From: Vibrio methylphosphonaticus | GTDB lineage: Bacteria; Pseudomonadota; Gammaproteobacteria; Enterobacterales; Vibrionaceae | NCBI RefSeq assembly: GCF_023634655.1 | Contig: NZ_JAMKMS010000008.1 | Coordinates: 124,001 to 188,000, forward strand | Length of the DNA: 64,000 nucleotides | Direction: 5' to 3' | Part shown: positions 47,304 through 55,923 of the stretch, piece by piece | Layout: each line of letters opens with the position of its first letter | How positions within the stretch are numbered: the first letter of the stretch is position 1 | Notes under the pieces: model-generated | Databases searched by the model: none | What the model was told of the DNA's origin: nothing | The model's input: the letters and a program-made list of their open reading frames with translations, nothing else | Program-made: the position numbers and the translations under genes

Positions 47304-50300
47304 ATGTCAGATACGGTTAACGGTTCAACGAGCAACTTCGGCTTTATGGATGTTGCCCTTAACGGTGGTAGCGATGTATACACCACGCGTTGCGCCGAGA
47401 TTCAAACTCGTGCCAAAAATGCGGAAAGCAATATCAAAGCCGATCCGCGTATTGCCGGTTTCTATGCTCGTAATGCATTGGAGTTAATGGTTGAAACCGT
47501 ATTTGATATCGATAACTGGCTAGCCCGTCCTCGCCACGATGCAACTTTAATGTCGCTCATTCATGACAAGGGCTTTAAGCAAAACCTCACCACCAATCTA
47601 TTTCCTAAGCTAAAACTGGTGATCAAGGTGGGCAACGAGGCGGTACACAGTAAAACCACACTGCCACAGCGTGATGCTTTGCAAGCCGTGAAAGAGCTGC
47701 ACCATGTGCTTTATTGGTTTATTCGTACCTATACACCAGATTTGAATCGTAGTCAGTTTCTAGTTCAGCCATTTGACGAAACCTTAATCCCTCAGCAAGT
47801 GGTTATTGATGCAACAGTGGCGACCAAAGCGCTAAGCAGTATCAAAAGGGTTCAAGAGCTAGAGAAGCAGCTAGAGCAAGAAGACAAAGTTGAGCGTGAA
47901 GCTTACCTCAAGCAGCTAAAAGAAAACGAAGCGCTTAAAGCTGCCAATCAAGCCTTACTTGAGCAGATTAAGCAAGCCAAGCAAAGTGCGAAAAAAGTTA
48001 CGGATACGCACAACTATAATGAGGCAGAAACTCGAACTTATCTTATCGATGTACTTCTACACGAAGCAGGTTGGAAACTCGAGCATAAGCGAGACCGTGA
48101 GTATCCGGTAACAGGCATGCCTATTTCAAAAAGTGCACCCAATGGAGGCGGAAAAGTCGATTATGTGCTGTGGGGCGATGACGGCACTGCCCTTGCCGTT
48201 GTTGAAGCGAAAAAACCTGGGCGACCTGCGGAGGATGGACAACAACAAGCGAAACTTTACGCTGACTGTTTAGAAAAACAATGTGGTGTGCGCCCCGTTA
48301 TTTTCTACTCCAATGGTTATGAGACGCATCTGTGGGATGACTATTTTTACCCGCCACGCCAAGTTCAAGGCTTTTATACCAAAGCCGAGCTTGAGCTTAT
48401 GGTGAAACGTCGTAACGACCGCAAACCTTTCTTTGAAAAAAGTGGTATGCCTAACAGCAATCTTGTTATTAACAACGAGATCACCAACCGCCACTATCAA
48501 AAGTCAGCCATCACCAAACTATTGCAGGACTTTGGGCTAGAAAATGAGCGTAAAGGACTATTCGTTATGGCGACAGGTACGGGGAAAACTCGTACCGTGA
48601 TTAGTCTTGTCGACCTGCTGGTGAAAAACGATTGGGTTAAGAACATCCTGTTCCTTGCCGACCGTAATGCGCTGCTCACGCAAGCCAAGAAGAACTTCGT
48701 CAAGCTACTTCCTCGTGTAAGCTGCTCTATTTTGGATTCAGGTCAGAGTAAGAATAACATCGACAGTCGTTTGTATTTCTCGACGTATCCAACCATGAAG
48801 AACTTACTAGACAGAGGTGCGGATGAACGCCCGTTTGGTGTCGGTCATTTCGATTTGATTGTGGTCGATGAGGCGCACCGTTCTGTTTACTCGAAATACC
48901 GTCAAATCTTCGAGTATTTTGATGGCTTCTTGGTGGGGTTAACAGCTACACCAAAGGATGAAGTTGAAAAAGATACTTATGGCATTTTTGACCTGCAAAA
49001 AGGGATGCCAACCTACGCTTATGAAGACGACAAAGCGTATGACCAAGGCTACCTCGTACCACCAACTAAGATTTCTGTGGCAACCAAGTTTTTACGTGAA
49101 GGCGTTAAGTACAAAGACTTACCACCTGAAGAGCAAGAAGAGTGGGAAAACAAAGCTGAACTCGAAGATCGAGATGAAGTATTGCCATCTGAGGTCAACA
49201 AATTCTTATTTAACGAGGACACTGCCGAGAAGATGTTTGCTCAGTTGATGAGTAAAGACGAACGTGGCGGTATCCACGTTGAAGGTGGTGATGTTATCGG
49301 TAAAACCATTATCTTTGCAGCCAACAATGATCACGCGGTTTTCCTTGAGAAAATGTTCAATAAGAACTATCCCAAGTGGGCTGGTAAGTTGGCGCGAGTG
49401 ATCACCTTCAAAGAGACTTATGCACAAAGTCTTATCGATGAGTTCAGCGGCGACGAAAACAAGATTGACGAATTCGACCCTAAGAACCCTACATGTCGCA
49501 TTGCAATCTCCGTAGACATGCTCGATACCGGTATTGATGTGCCAGAAGTCGTGAACCTTGTTTTCTTTAAAGTCGTTCGCTCAAAAGTGAAATTCACCCA
49601 GATGATTGGACGTGGAACACGTTTGTGTAAAGACCTGTTTGGTCCGAATGATGACAAGAAGACATTTAAGGTTTTCGATTATTGTCAAAACTTTGAGTAT
49701 TTCGATGCGAACCCTGAAGGTATTGCGGTCGGAGTGGCGAAACCAGTGACTCAACAGGTATTCGAGAAGCGCGTCCTACTCAGTACATTGCTTAACAGCA
49801 AGTTGAATAATGAAGAGTTCAGAGAGCAAAGCCCAGAAGACTGCGAGCGCTATTCTGAGCTAAATCGTTACCAACTGGATATGTTGCACCACATTGTCAG
49901 TGGGATGAATCTCGATAACGTTATTGTAAGACCTAAGCGTCGAGCGATAGAGCCATTTTTAGAGCGTGAGCATTGGGATAACATTGATGACGCTAAGTTT
50001 ACTGAGCTAGAGAGTCAGATCTCAGAACTACCGACGGAAGCAAACGCTTTTAACTCTGATGAGCAGCTTAACCATCTATCACACCGCTTTGACAGCCTTG
50101 TGCTGACCATGCAGTTAGACCTTTTAGAAAAAGGTATGATTTCTGAGACGAGCCGAGGTCGTGTAGTAGAGTTCGCTGAGCAGCTAGAAGCCAAATCAAC
50201 TATTCCAGCAGTACAAGCGCAACTACAACTGATTCAGGACATCCAGACCCAAGAGTTTTGGCAAGATATCCACTTAGTCACTCTAGAAGAGATACGACGT

Positions 50301-50912
50301 AAGTTGCGAAATCTGATGTTTGCTTTGGACAAAGATAAAAAAGAGATGGTGTACACCAACTTCGAAGACGAGGTTCAAGGTGTCCATGACGTGACAAACG
50401 TATACAAGAATCCAAGCGTTGATTTAGCACAGTACCGTAAGAAGATTGAGCTCTATATTCAAGACCACCAAGATCAATTAACCATCCAAAAGCTAAAGCG
50501 TAATAAAGCCATTACCCAAGCGGACTTGGATGTTTTAGAAGGCTTGTTACTGGAAGCTAGCGGTATGAGTGATGTGGAAACGTATCGCGAAAAAATCCTA
50601 CAAGAGAAGCCTTTAGGTACGTTTATTCGCGAGCTTGTCGGCTTAGACATGAATGCAGCAAAAGAAGCATTCAGTAGTTTCCTTGATGAAGAGGCGTATA
50701 ACGCCGAGCAAATTCAGTTCGTCGATCAAGTGATTGACTACCTCGTTAGCAACGGCATCTTAGATATGTCGCAACTCTTCGAGCCACCATTTACTGACAA
50801 CCACGGCGAAAGCGCCTACGGCTTCTTCGATGAAGGCACCGTCGTGGAGCTGTTTGGAGTGATTCGCAAGGTGAATGCGAATGCAGTGGTTGAAGAGAGT
50901 AAGAGTGCTTAG
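47304..50912 (+). CDS. hsdR: Type I restriction endonuclease subunit
   Basis: 1202 aa motor-nuclease. Order: an N-terminal DUF4145-like helical domain (~20-160), a coiled coil (~170-235), the nuclease core with Asp286 and Glu301-x-Lys303 (VVEAKKPG), then an SF2 translocase with GTGKT at 425-429, DEAH at 522-525 and QMIGRGTRL (motif VI). The C-terminal helical region binds HsdM. The DUF4145 extension marks the COG4096 branch. Gene order M-S-R in one direction. Confidence 0.94.
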   Translation: MSDTVNGSTSNFGFMDVALNGGSDVYTTRCAEIQTRAKNAESNIKADPRIAGFYARNALELMVETVFDIDNWLARPRHDATLMSLIHDKGFKQNLTTNLFPKLKLVIKVGNEAVHSKTTLPQRDALQAVKELHHVLYWFIRTYTPDLNRSQFLVQPFDETLIPQQVVIDATVATKALSSIKRVQELEKQLEQEDKVEREAYLKQLKENEALKAANQALLEQIKQAKQSAKKVTDTHNYNEAETRTYLIDVLLHEAGWKLEHKRDREYPVTGMPISKSAPNGGGKVDYVLWGDDGTALAVVEAKKPGRPAEDGQQQAKLYADCLEKQCGVRPVIFYSNGYETHLWDDYFYPPRQVQGFYTKAELELMVKRRNDRKPFFEKSGMPNSNLVINNEITNRHYQKSAITKLLQDFGLENERKGLFVMATGTGKTRTVISLVDLLVKNDWVKNILFLADRNALLTQAKKNFVKLLPRVSCSILDSGQSKNNIDSRLYFSTYPTMKNLLDRGADERPFGVGHFDLIVVDEAHRSVYSKYRQIFEYFDGFLVGLTATPKDEVEKDTYGIFDLQKGMPTYAYEDDKAYDQGYLVPPTKISVATKFLREGVKYKDLPPEEQEEWENKAELEDRDEVLPSEVNKFLFNEDTAEKMFAQLMSKDERGGIHVEGGDVIGKTIIFAANNDHAVFLEKMFNKNYPKWAGKLARVITFKETYAQSLIDEFSGDENKIDEFDPKNPTCRIAISVDMLDTGIDVPEVVNLVFFKVVRSKVKFTQMIGRGTRLCKDLFGPNDDKKTFKVFDYCQNFEYFDANPEGIAVGVAKPVTQQVFEKRVLLSTLLNSKLNNEEFREQSPEDCERYSELNRYQLDMLHHIVSGMNLDNVIVRPKRRAIEPFLEREHWDNIDDAKFTELESQISELPTEANAFNSDEQLNHLSHRFDSLVLTMQLDLLEKGMISETSRGRVVEFAEQLEAKSTIPAVQAQLQLIQDIQTQEFWQDIHLVTLEEIRRKLRNLMFALDKDKKEMVYTNFEDEVQGVHDVTNVYKNPSVDLAQYRKKIELYIQDHQDQLTIQKLKRNKAITQADLDVLEGLLLEASGMSDVETYREKILQEKPLGTFIRELVGLDMNAAKEAFSSFLDEEAYNAEQIQFVDQVIDYLVSNGILDMSQLFEPPFTDNHGESAYGFFDEGTVVELFGVIRKVNANAVVEESKSA

Positions 50913-50982
50913 GGCTTGATTCTCAATCAAGATTAAATTTAGTCATCAAGAGGATAAACTCCTTTTGAACCCAAGGGTATGT

Positions 50983-53900
50983 ATGCCAGTTATCGATAAA
51001 AAATATGAAGAGTTATCACTTAAAGATGAACATTTAGGTGATCCATTACTCCTAGCGTTGGCTTGGAAAAAAAGCCATCAATATATCCGGACGACTAACT
51101 GGTATGCGGATAATTTTGAATTAGATTTATCAGCTCTTAACTTGGTTGAACAGTGTGAAAATTGGGCTGGTGAGCTAAACAATAAGGTTGTATTCAAACC
51201 ATTAGAATTAGTGCCTGCTCCCAAGACCTGTGCTTGGGAGTTTGTCCAAGATGATAGCGATGGAAATCATATAATTAAATGGCAACCAAAGCCCGTTGAG
51301 TGCGAGAAAGATACCATTCCCCCAGAACCTCCCCAAAGCCTAATTAAACTGAGACCGCTTGCTCATATCCCTATTCGTGAACAGTCAATGTTGTCGTTGC
51401 TGATGATGGGGTTGGCAAACAAAGTTGAAACTATACAAGGCAACCCAAGCTCCGAGTTTACGGATGTGCATAAGCAAGGAGTTGTGAGTTATGGCAATCG
51501 ACTATATTGCACCTACGATGCTGATGACAATGCGCAACATAGTTTTGGGTCAACCACTATCTACAGCAAGTACTTTGTCGATTATCGCCGTTTTCTAGAC
51601 AGACCACATCACTTTGCACTTGAGCAGTTAGGTGAGATATCACCTGATGAAAGGGTTTACATCATTGAACTCGATTTAGAGAAATTTTTTGATGGGATTA
51701 GTCGTCAGAAGTTAATTGAACAAATTGACAAGCTCATTAAACGAAAATCCTCTGAGAAAGACTACGATAAACTCACCCAGCTGCTTGCGGCATTTAATGA
51801 TTGGGAGTGGTCTAGTGAGGCCAAAGAACAATACACCAATTTATGTGCATCGGACAAGGTTCCCACTGCTCCTAAAGGCTTGCCTCAAGGGTTAGTGGCC
51901 TCAGGATTTCTTTCAAACCTCTATATGCTGGGTTTTGATAGTGAATTTAATAGCAAAATTGGTACTGAGTTTGGCGATGACCAACAGTTGCGACTGATTG
52001 ACTACTGCCGCTACGTTGATGATTTACGTTTAGTTATCGTGGGACCTAAATCATTCGATGGTTTAGACCGTATTCAACAAGTAACCAAACAAGTAGTTGA
52101 GTTGGTTGAGGGATTAGACTCATATAAAGAATTAAAGCTATCCATCCAGCCAAATAAAACTAATGTTGTCGTTTTTCATGGTCTTAAGGTTGGTGTTTCT
52201 AAAAACTTGAATGAAATTCAAAGTAGGCTAAGTGGGCCTATTTCTTTGGAGGAAGCGGATAATCAGCTAGGACAACTAGAGTCATTACTATCCTTACAAG
52301 CGCCACCTGAATCCGTTGTAGCTGCAAGCAAGAATCCTTATACAGTCAATGGATTAGCCTCAATTGAGGCAACTCGATTTGATGTTCGAGAGGATACGCT
52401 TAAACGATTTGCTGCGAATAAATTATCTAAAGTATTACGTGAGAAACGACATTTCGCCACACAATTACCAGATGAAAATGGCGTATTACAACCTGGAGAA
52501 TGGGACTACTCTCAAGAGCGAATAGCTAGAAGATTTATAGCTTGCTGGAGTTATGACCCGTCTTTAGTGCTTTTACTTAAGAAAGGGCTAGAATTGTTCC
52601 CTAGTACCAAGCTATTAGAGCCAATACTCGTTCAGCTTGAAGTGCTGTTAGATGAAAAAGATGATAAGCAAGTTGCGGTGGCAAACTATTGTTTGGCAGA
52701 GGTCTATCGCCATTCTGCTACTGTAATCCATAAAAAGGATTCTCTCGCATTTCCAGCGCATGCGGATTTAGATGCGTACTTTGAGAGATTGCAAAGCTCA
52801 GCAGCAGGACATAGCGTTCTTCTGGGTCAATCTTTTAATTTACTTTCTGAACAAGCAAGGTTTTTGATGCTTGTCCGAGCAGATACAGTGTTAGAGCATG
52901 AAGTTGGAGAATCAAAGTTTGATGTCATCTCTAAGTTAACGCATGGCTTTAGGGAAATTACACTTCCAGATGATTGGAACTCTCAAGATATAGCGGTATC
53001 AATTATTATGGCAAATCAAGTATCGAATATGAGCAAAGACTGCATTAGAGCTTGTTCCTGTTTGCTTGAGAAAATCCATGACGATATTGACCTGCTGTTT
53101 GGTACTCTTAAGTTGCTTCTTGTTCAAGATAGAGCTTTGAGTGTTGCTCTTATTCGCCATGCTAGAGGAGTAAAGCATCGCTGGGCTACATTAGATAAAA
53201 TCAAAAAGGAATTGGTTACACCGCTGAACCTTGAAACGAAGACATACAGCAAACCTCTAAGTAAGATCAGCACGAAAGTTAGTATTCTTCGACTTATCTT
53301 GCGTGATGATAATCCGTTCGCTAATGAAATAATGGCTTTGAAACTCTTGCAAGCTGTTTTGAGTGAGTATGAGGTGCTTGCGAAGCATCGAGAGAAAAGT
53401 ATCGATCTTGCAGCAACTACAATCGAATTTGATGGTTTTAGCTCTCCGGTAGCATTTTCTGTATTTGATAAAGACCTAAACCTGGCTCTTAAGTTTAATG
53501 ATAACAGTGATTTATTTTCTTCCTGGGATGATTTTAATTCCACTGTATCTGATGATGTGCGAGTGTTACGCAACGTAGGGGAGTTTATTCGGGCAGTACT
53601 AGTTGGTAATCAAGATTGGACCTCATTCGGTTTGGGTGTTGTACCTAAACCAGGCTATCGAGGTATTCGTTCTAGCTTCTATAAGCGGCAATTAGGACTA
53701 ATGACAAGTCCTGAGTCTATCTCAGGAGTTGGTTCTCAAATTTCAGGTTGGTTAACGGGATTACTATCGAAGCTATTGAAGTGGCCAGGTATTCGAGTTA
53801 ATGACCATGGTTACGATTGGCCTATAAACTGGTCGGTAGCAGCTGTTGAGCAGTTAGTTAATGCTCGACTGCATGAATTAAAAGCGGCTTATTGCACCCA

Positions 53901-54831
53901 GTCTGGCATTCCAAGTTTACTTGAGAAGCAAGCTTTAGACTGGAATGATGGTAAAGAATCCCTTTCTGTTGTAATGGTACAGTCTAAGCTACCTGCTCTA
54001 AAAGACTTTAGTGAAGCTGGTCTAATGCTTGATAAGCCGGAGTATCGTGCTAAGCATCGTAGGCACGTAGCAAGGGTGGCTGAGCTAGTTTTGAAACATC
54101 TTGAAGCACAGCAGGTTGAAATAGGTAGTAAAAAGCCAAATGCTGACCTGATAATTTGGCCGGAGCTTGCTGTTCATAATGATGAGCTAGATGTACTTAT
54201 CGCACTTTCTCAGAAAACTAAAGCTATGATATTTTCAGGGCTTGGCTTTATTGATCAAGATGGCGTTAAAGGGCCGAATAATTGTGCTGTTTGGATTATC
54301 CCGACAAAGCATAATACAAATCAGCGAGAGATAGTGCGTCTTCAAGGCAAGCACAATATGACGGCATTTGAAAAAGATAAGATTCAGCCGTGGCGACCAT
54401 ACCAATTAATGCTAGAGCTTGTTCATCCTGCTTTCAAAGATGAAAAAGGTTTTGTTATCACTGGCTCTATTTGTTACGACGCAACTGATATTGCTTTAAG
54501 CTCAGATCTTAGAAACAAATCTAACGCATATATGATTAGTGCTCTGAACCAAGATGTAAATACATTTGATTCGATGGTGGAGGCATTGCATTACCATATG
54601 TACCAACACGTTACACTGGTTAACTCTGGTGAGTTTGGTGGCTCGTACGCTAAAGCCCCTTACAAAGATGCTCATAAACGTTTAATTGCTCATGTTCACG
54701 GTAATGATCAGGTATCAATAAACACTTTTGAAATGAATATGTTTGATTTTAGACGAGATGGTGTTGGTGAAGGTATGAAATCAGATTTGAAGAAGAAAAC
54801 AGCCCCTGCTGGAGTGGAAGTAAGTCAATAG
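50983..54831 (+). CDS. Reverse transcriptase-nitrilase fusion (DRT1/UG1-type)
   Basis: 1282 aa from ATG 50983 (AAGGG ribosome site). An RT domain occupies ~120-400: motif A ELDLEKFFDGI (Asp231), motif B GLPQGLVASGFLSNLYM, and the catalytic YVDD at 344-347. A long middle helical region follows. The C-terminal ~280 residues are nitrilase-like with Glu1061 (WPELAVH), a Lys in the QGKHNM-FEKDK region and Cys1164 (GSICYDATD). This combination is the defence-associated RT of the UG1/DRT type 1 class, which protects against phage by an incompletely known mechanism. It is the last gene before the left end, next to a type I RM system. No retron msr/msd or maturase domain is seen. Confidence 0.9.
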   Translation: MPVIDKKYEELSLKDEHLGDPLLLALAWKKSHQYIRTTNWYADNFELDLSALNLVEQCENWAGELNNKVVFKPLELVPAPKTCAWEFVQDDSDGNHIIKWQPKPVECEKDTIPPEPPQSLIKLRPLAHIPIREQSMLSLLMMGLANKVETIQGNPSSEFTDVHKQGVVSYGNRLYCTYDADDNAQHSFGSTTIYSKYFVDYRRFLDRPHHFALEQLGEISPDERVYIIELDLEKFFDGISRQKLIEQIDKLIKRKSSEKDYDKLTQLLAAFNDWEWSSEAKEQYTNLCASDKVPTAPKGLPQGLVASGFLSNLYMLGFDSEFNSKIGTEFGDDQQLRLIDYCRYVDDLRLVIVGPKSFDGLDRIQQVTKQVVELVEGLDSYKELKLSIQPNKTNVVVFHGLKVGVSKNLNEIQSRLSGPISLEEADNQLGQLESLLSLQAPPESVVAASKNPYTVNGLASIEATRFDVREDTLKRFAANKLSKVLREKRHFATQLPDENGVLQPGEWDYSQERIARRFIACWSYDPSLVLLLKKGLELFPSTKLLEPILVQLEVLLDEKDDKQVAVANYCLAEVYRHSATVIHKKDSLAFPAHADLDAYFERLQSSAAGHSVLLGQSFNLLSEQARFLMLVRADTVLEHEVGESKFDVISKLTHGFREITLPDDWNSQDIAVSIIMANQVSNMSKDCIRACSCLLEKIHDDIDLLFGTLKLLLVQDRALSVALIRHARGVKHRWATLDKIKKELVTPLNLETKTYSKPLSKISTKVSILRLILRDDNPFANEIMALKLLQAVLSEYEVLAKHREKSIDLAATTIEFDGFSSPVAFSVFDKDLNLALKFNDNSDLFSSWDDFNSTVSDDVRVLRNVGEFIRAVLVGNQDWTSFGLGVVPKPGYRGIRSSFYKRQLGLMTSPESISGVGSQISGWLTGLLSKLLKWPGIRVNDHGYDWPINWSVAAVEQLVNARLHELKAAYCTQSGIPSLLEKQALDWNDGKESLSVVMVQSKLPALKDFSEAGLMLDKPEYRAKHRRHVARVAELVLKHLEAQQVEIGSKKPNADLIIWPELAVHNDELDVLIALSQKTKAMIFSGLGFIDQDGVKGPNNCAVWIIPTKHNTNQREIVRLQGKHNMTAFEKDKIQPWRPYQLMLELVHPAFKDEKGFVITGSICYDATDIALSSDLRNKSNAYMISALNQDVNTFDSMVEALHYHMYQHVTLVNSGEFGGSYAKAPYKDAHKRLIAHVHGNDQVSINTFEMNMFDFRRDGVGEGMKSDLKKKTAPAGVEVSQ

Positions 54832-54839
54832 TCAAAAAT

Positions 54840-54973
54840 GAACAAACTATATTGTCTCAAATTTTGATTGCTAGGGAATGCCTCAGAACAAAAACGATCA
54901 AACTTAAACTATTAGGGCTTGTTTCAGTATGAAAAAAGCCCTAATTATGATCAAACTTTTTTGTCCGCCGACA
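54840..54973 (+). repeat. Element 1 left end, three spaced TnsB-type sites
   Basis: On the minus strand the ACAATAAAGTTTGATC-like motif occurs at 54840-54855, 54896-54911 and 54949-54964, i.e. 53-56 bp apart, the separated layout of a Tn7 left end. The terminus is CCGACA at 54968-54973. A 9-bp perfect stem (54912-54920 with 54936-54944) lies between two sites and may terminate cargo transcription. Confidence 0.85.
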
Positions 54974-54978
54974 ATGGG
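54974..54978 (+). repeat. ATGGG junction repeat between elements 1 and 2
   Basis: Second copy of ATGGG. It is at once the right flank of element 1 and the sequence directly before the right end of element 2. Confidence 0.9.
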
Positions 54979-55047
54979 TGTCGGTAGACATTAAAGTTTG
55001 AAACTGTGACATTAAAGTTTGAAACTGTAACACTAAAGTTGAAAACT
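54979..55047 (+). repeat. Element 2 right end, three TnsB-type repeats
   Basis: GACATTAAAGTTTGAAACT at 54987 and 55008, and a diverged AACACTAAAGTTGAAAACT at 55029: an exact 21-bp period, against 20 bp in element 1. Confidence 0.88.
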
Positions 55048-55052
55048 TTTTA

Positions 55053-55089
55053 AACCCGGTTAAACTGATTAAAAGTTAACCGGGTTTTT
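55053..55089 (+). terminator. Hairpin with U-tract in front of element 2 tnsA
   Basis: AACCCGGTTAA (55053-55063) pairs perfectly with TTAACCGGGTT (55076-55086), then T3, four bases before the tnsA ATG. Same architecture as in element 1 with unrelated sequence. Confidence 0.8.
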
Positions 55090-55092
55090 GTT

Positions 55093-55923
55093 ATGGCAAA
55101 ATCAAAGTACGTTTTAACTGAAAAACAAATCATCAAGCGGATAAATGAAGGCCGAGGTGCAGGAAGGCTTTCCAACTATAAGCCGTGGCTGTATGTTACT
55201 GAGGTTCCTTCAGAAGGCCGATCTCAGAGAGTCTACTCTCACCTAACTGGCCGAATTCATCATGTACTATCGGATCTTGAGTTCGCAGTCTTTCTACTTC
55301 TAGACCATAACCCTGCCGTAACAGACATTCGTGAGCAGTTTCCACTCAACAGGGATGACACTCTTAATATTTCCAAGGAAGGTCAGCTTTGGCACCCTTC
55401 GCAAGGAGGGATAAACCTTGTCATGTCCTCAGATTTTTTGATTAACACAGCTTCTAAAACCCAGCCTAAGTTTGCTATTCAAGCAAAGTACTCCAAAGAT
55501 TTAAAAGACCCAAGAACCATTGAAAAGCTTGAAATAGAACGCCGTTATTGGCAGCTCAAAAAAATCCCCTGGTTCCTAGTGACAGATAAAGAGATAGACA
55601 AAACAGTCGTATCGAATATTGAGTGGCTATACGGGGTTAAGGGATACTTTGATGAAGTAATAACGGATGAGCTATCGCTTACTTTTGGGCATATCGGTGC
55701 TTATTTTGTTCAACACCCAGAAAGAAAAGTCGTTGAACTGTGTAAAGAGTATGACATGGCATACCAGCAAGATCTTGGTCAGTCACTTTATGATATTCGT
55801 TTAATGTGTGCAGCAAGGCTTATTACGTTCGATATTCGTTTACCATTTTATAGTTTGAAAGCTAAAGAAATTGCGTTTAGAAGCGGATCTTTGTTCGGGG
55901 GGCATCGTAATGTGGCCAGTTAA
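55093..55923 (+). CDS. tnsA: TnsA endonuclease, element 2
   Basis: 276 aa, very similar to Tn7 TnsA throughout (INEGRGAGRLSNYKPWLYV, RVYSHLTGRIHHVLSDLEF). Catalytic Glu63, Asp114 and Lys132 have the same numbers as in Tn7, and Gln130 is kept (FAIQAKYS). No clear ribosome site other than CGGGT in the hairpin arm. The 3' end overlaps tnsB by 14 bp. Confidence 0.95.
   Translation: MAKSKYVLTEKQIIKRINEGRGAGRLSNYKPWLYVTEVPSEGRSQRVYSHLTGRIHHVLSDLEFAVFLLLDHNPAVTDIREQFPLNRDDTLNISKEGQLWHPSQGGINLVMSSDFLINTASKTQPKFAIQAKYSKDLKDPRTIEKLEIERRYWQLKKIPWFLVTDKEIDKTVVSNIEWLYGVKGYFDEVITDELSLTFGHIGAYFVQHPERKVVELCKEYDMAYQQDLGQSLYDIRLMCAARLITFDIRLPFYSLKAKEIAFRSGSLFGGHRNVAS

Larger units (their letters stand above)
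36483..54973 (+). mobile_element. Tn7-like transposon, element 1 (complete)
   Basis: 18,491 bp bounded by inverted termini TGTCGG and CCGACA; the outer 25 bp agree at 22 positions. It is flanked by 5-bp ATGGG repeats. The right end (tnsA side) faces glmS, as in Tn7. Contents: tnsABCDE, then hsdM-hsdS-hsdR and a reverse transcriptase-nitrilase gene, all on the plus strand. A full tns set, intact reading frames, both ends and a perfect target duplication suggest a functional or recently moved element. Confidence 0.95.

Noticed and set aside
53124..53573. Minus-strand ORF of 149 aa inside the RT-nitrilase gene
   Set aside because: It lies fully within a well-supported gene, has Ser/Leu/Arg-rich composition typical of an antisense frame, and no ribosome site.
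50983..54831. Retron or group II intron reverse transcriptase
   Set aside because: No msr/msd-like inverted repeats upstream, no maturase or endonuclease domain, and a C-terminal nitrilase domain instead.
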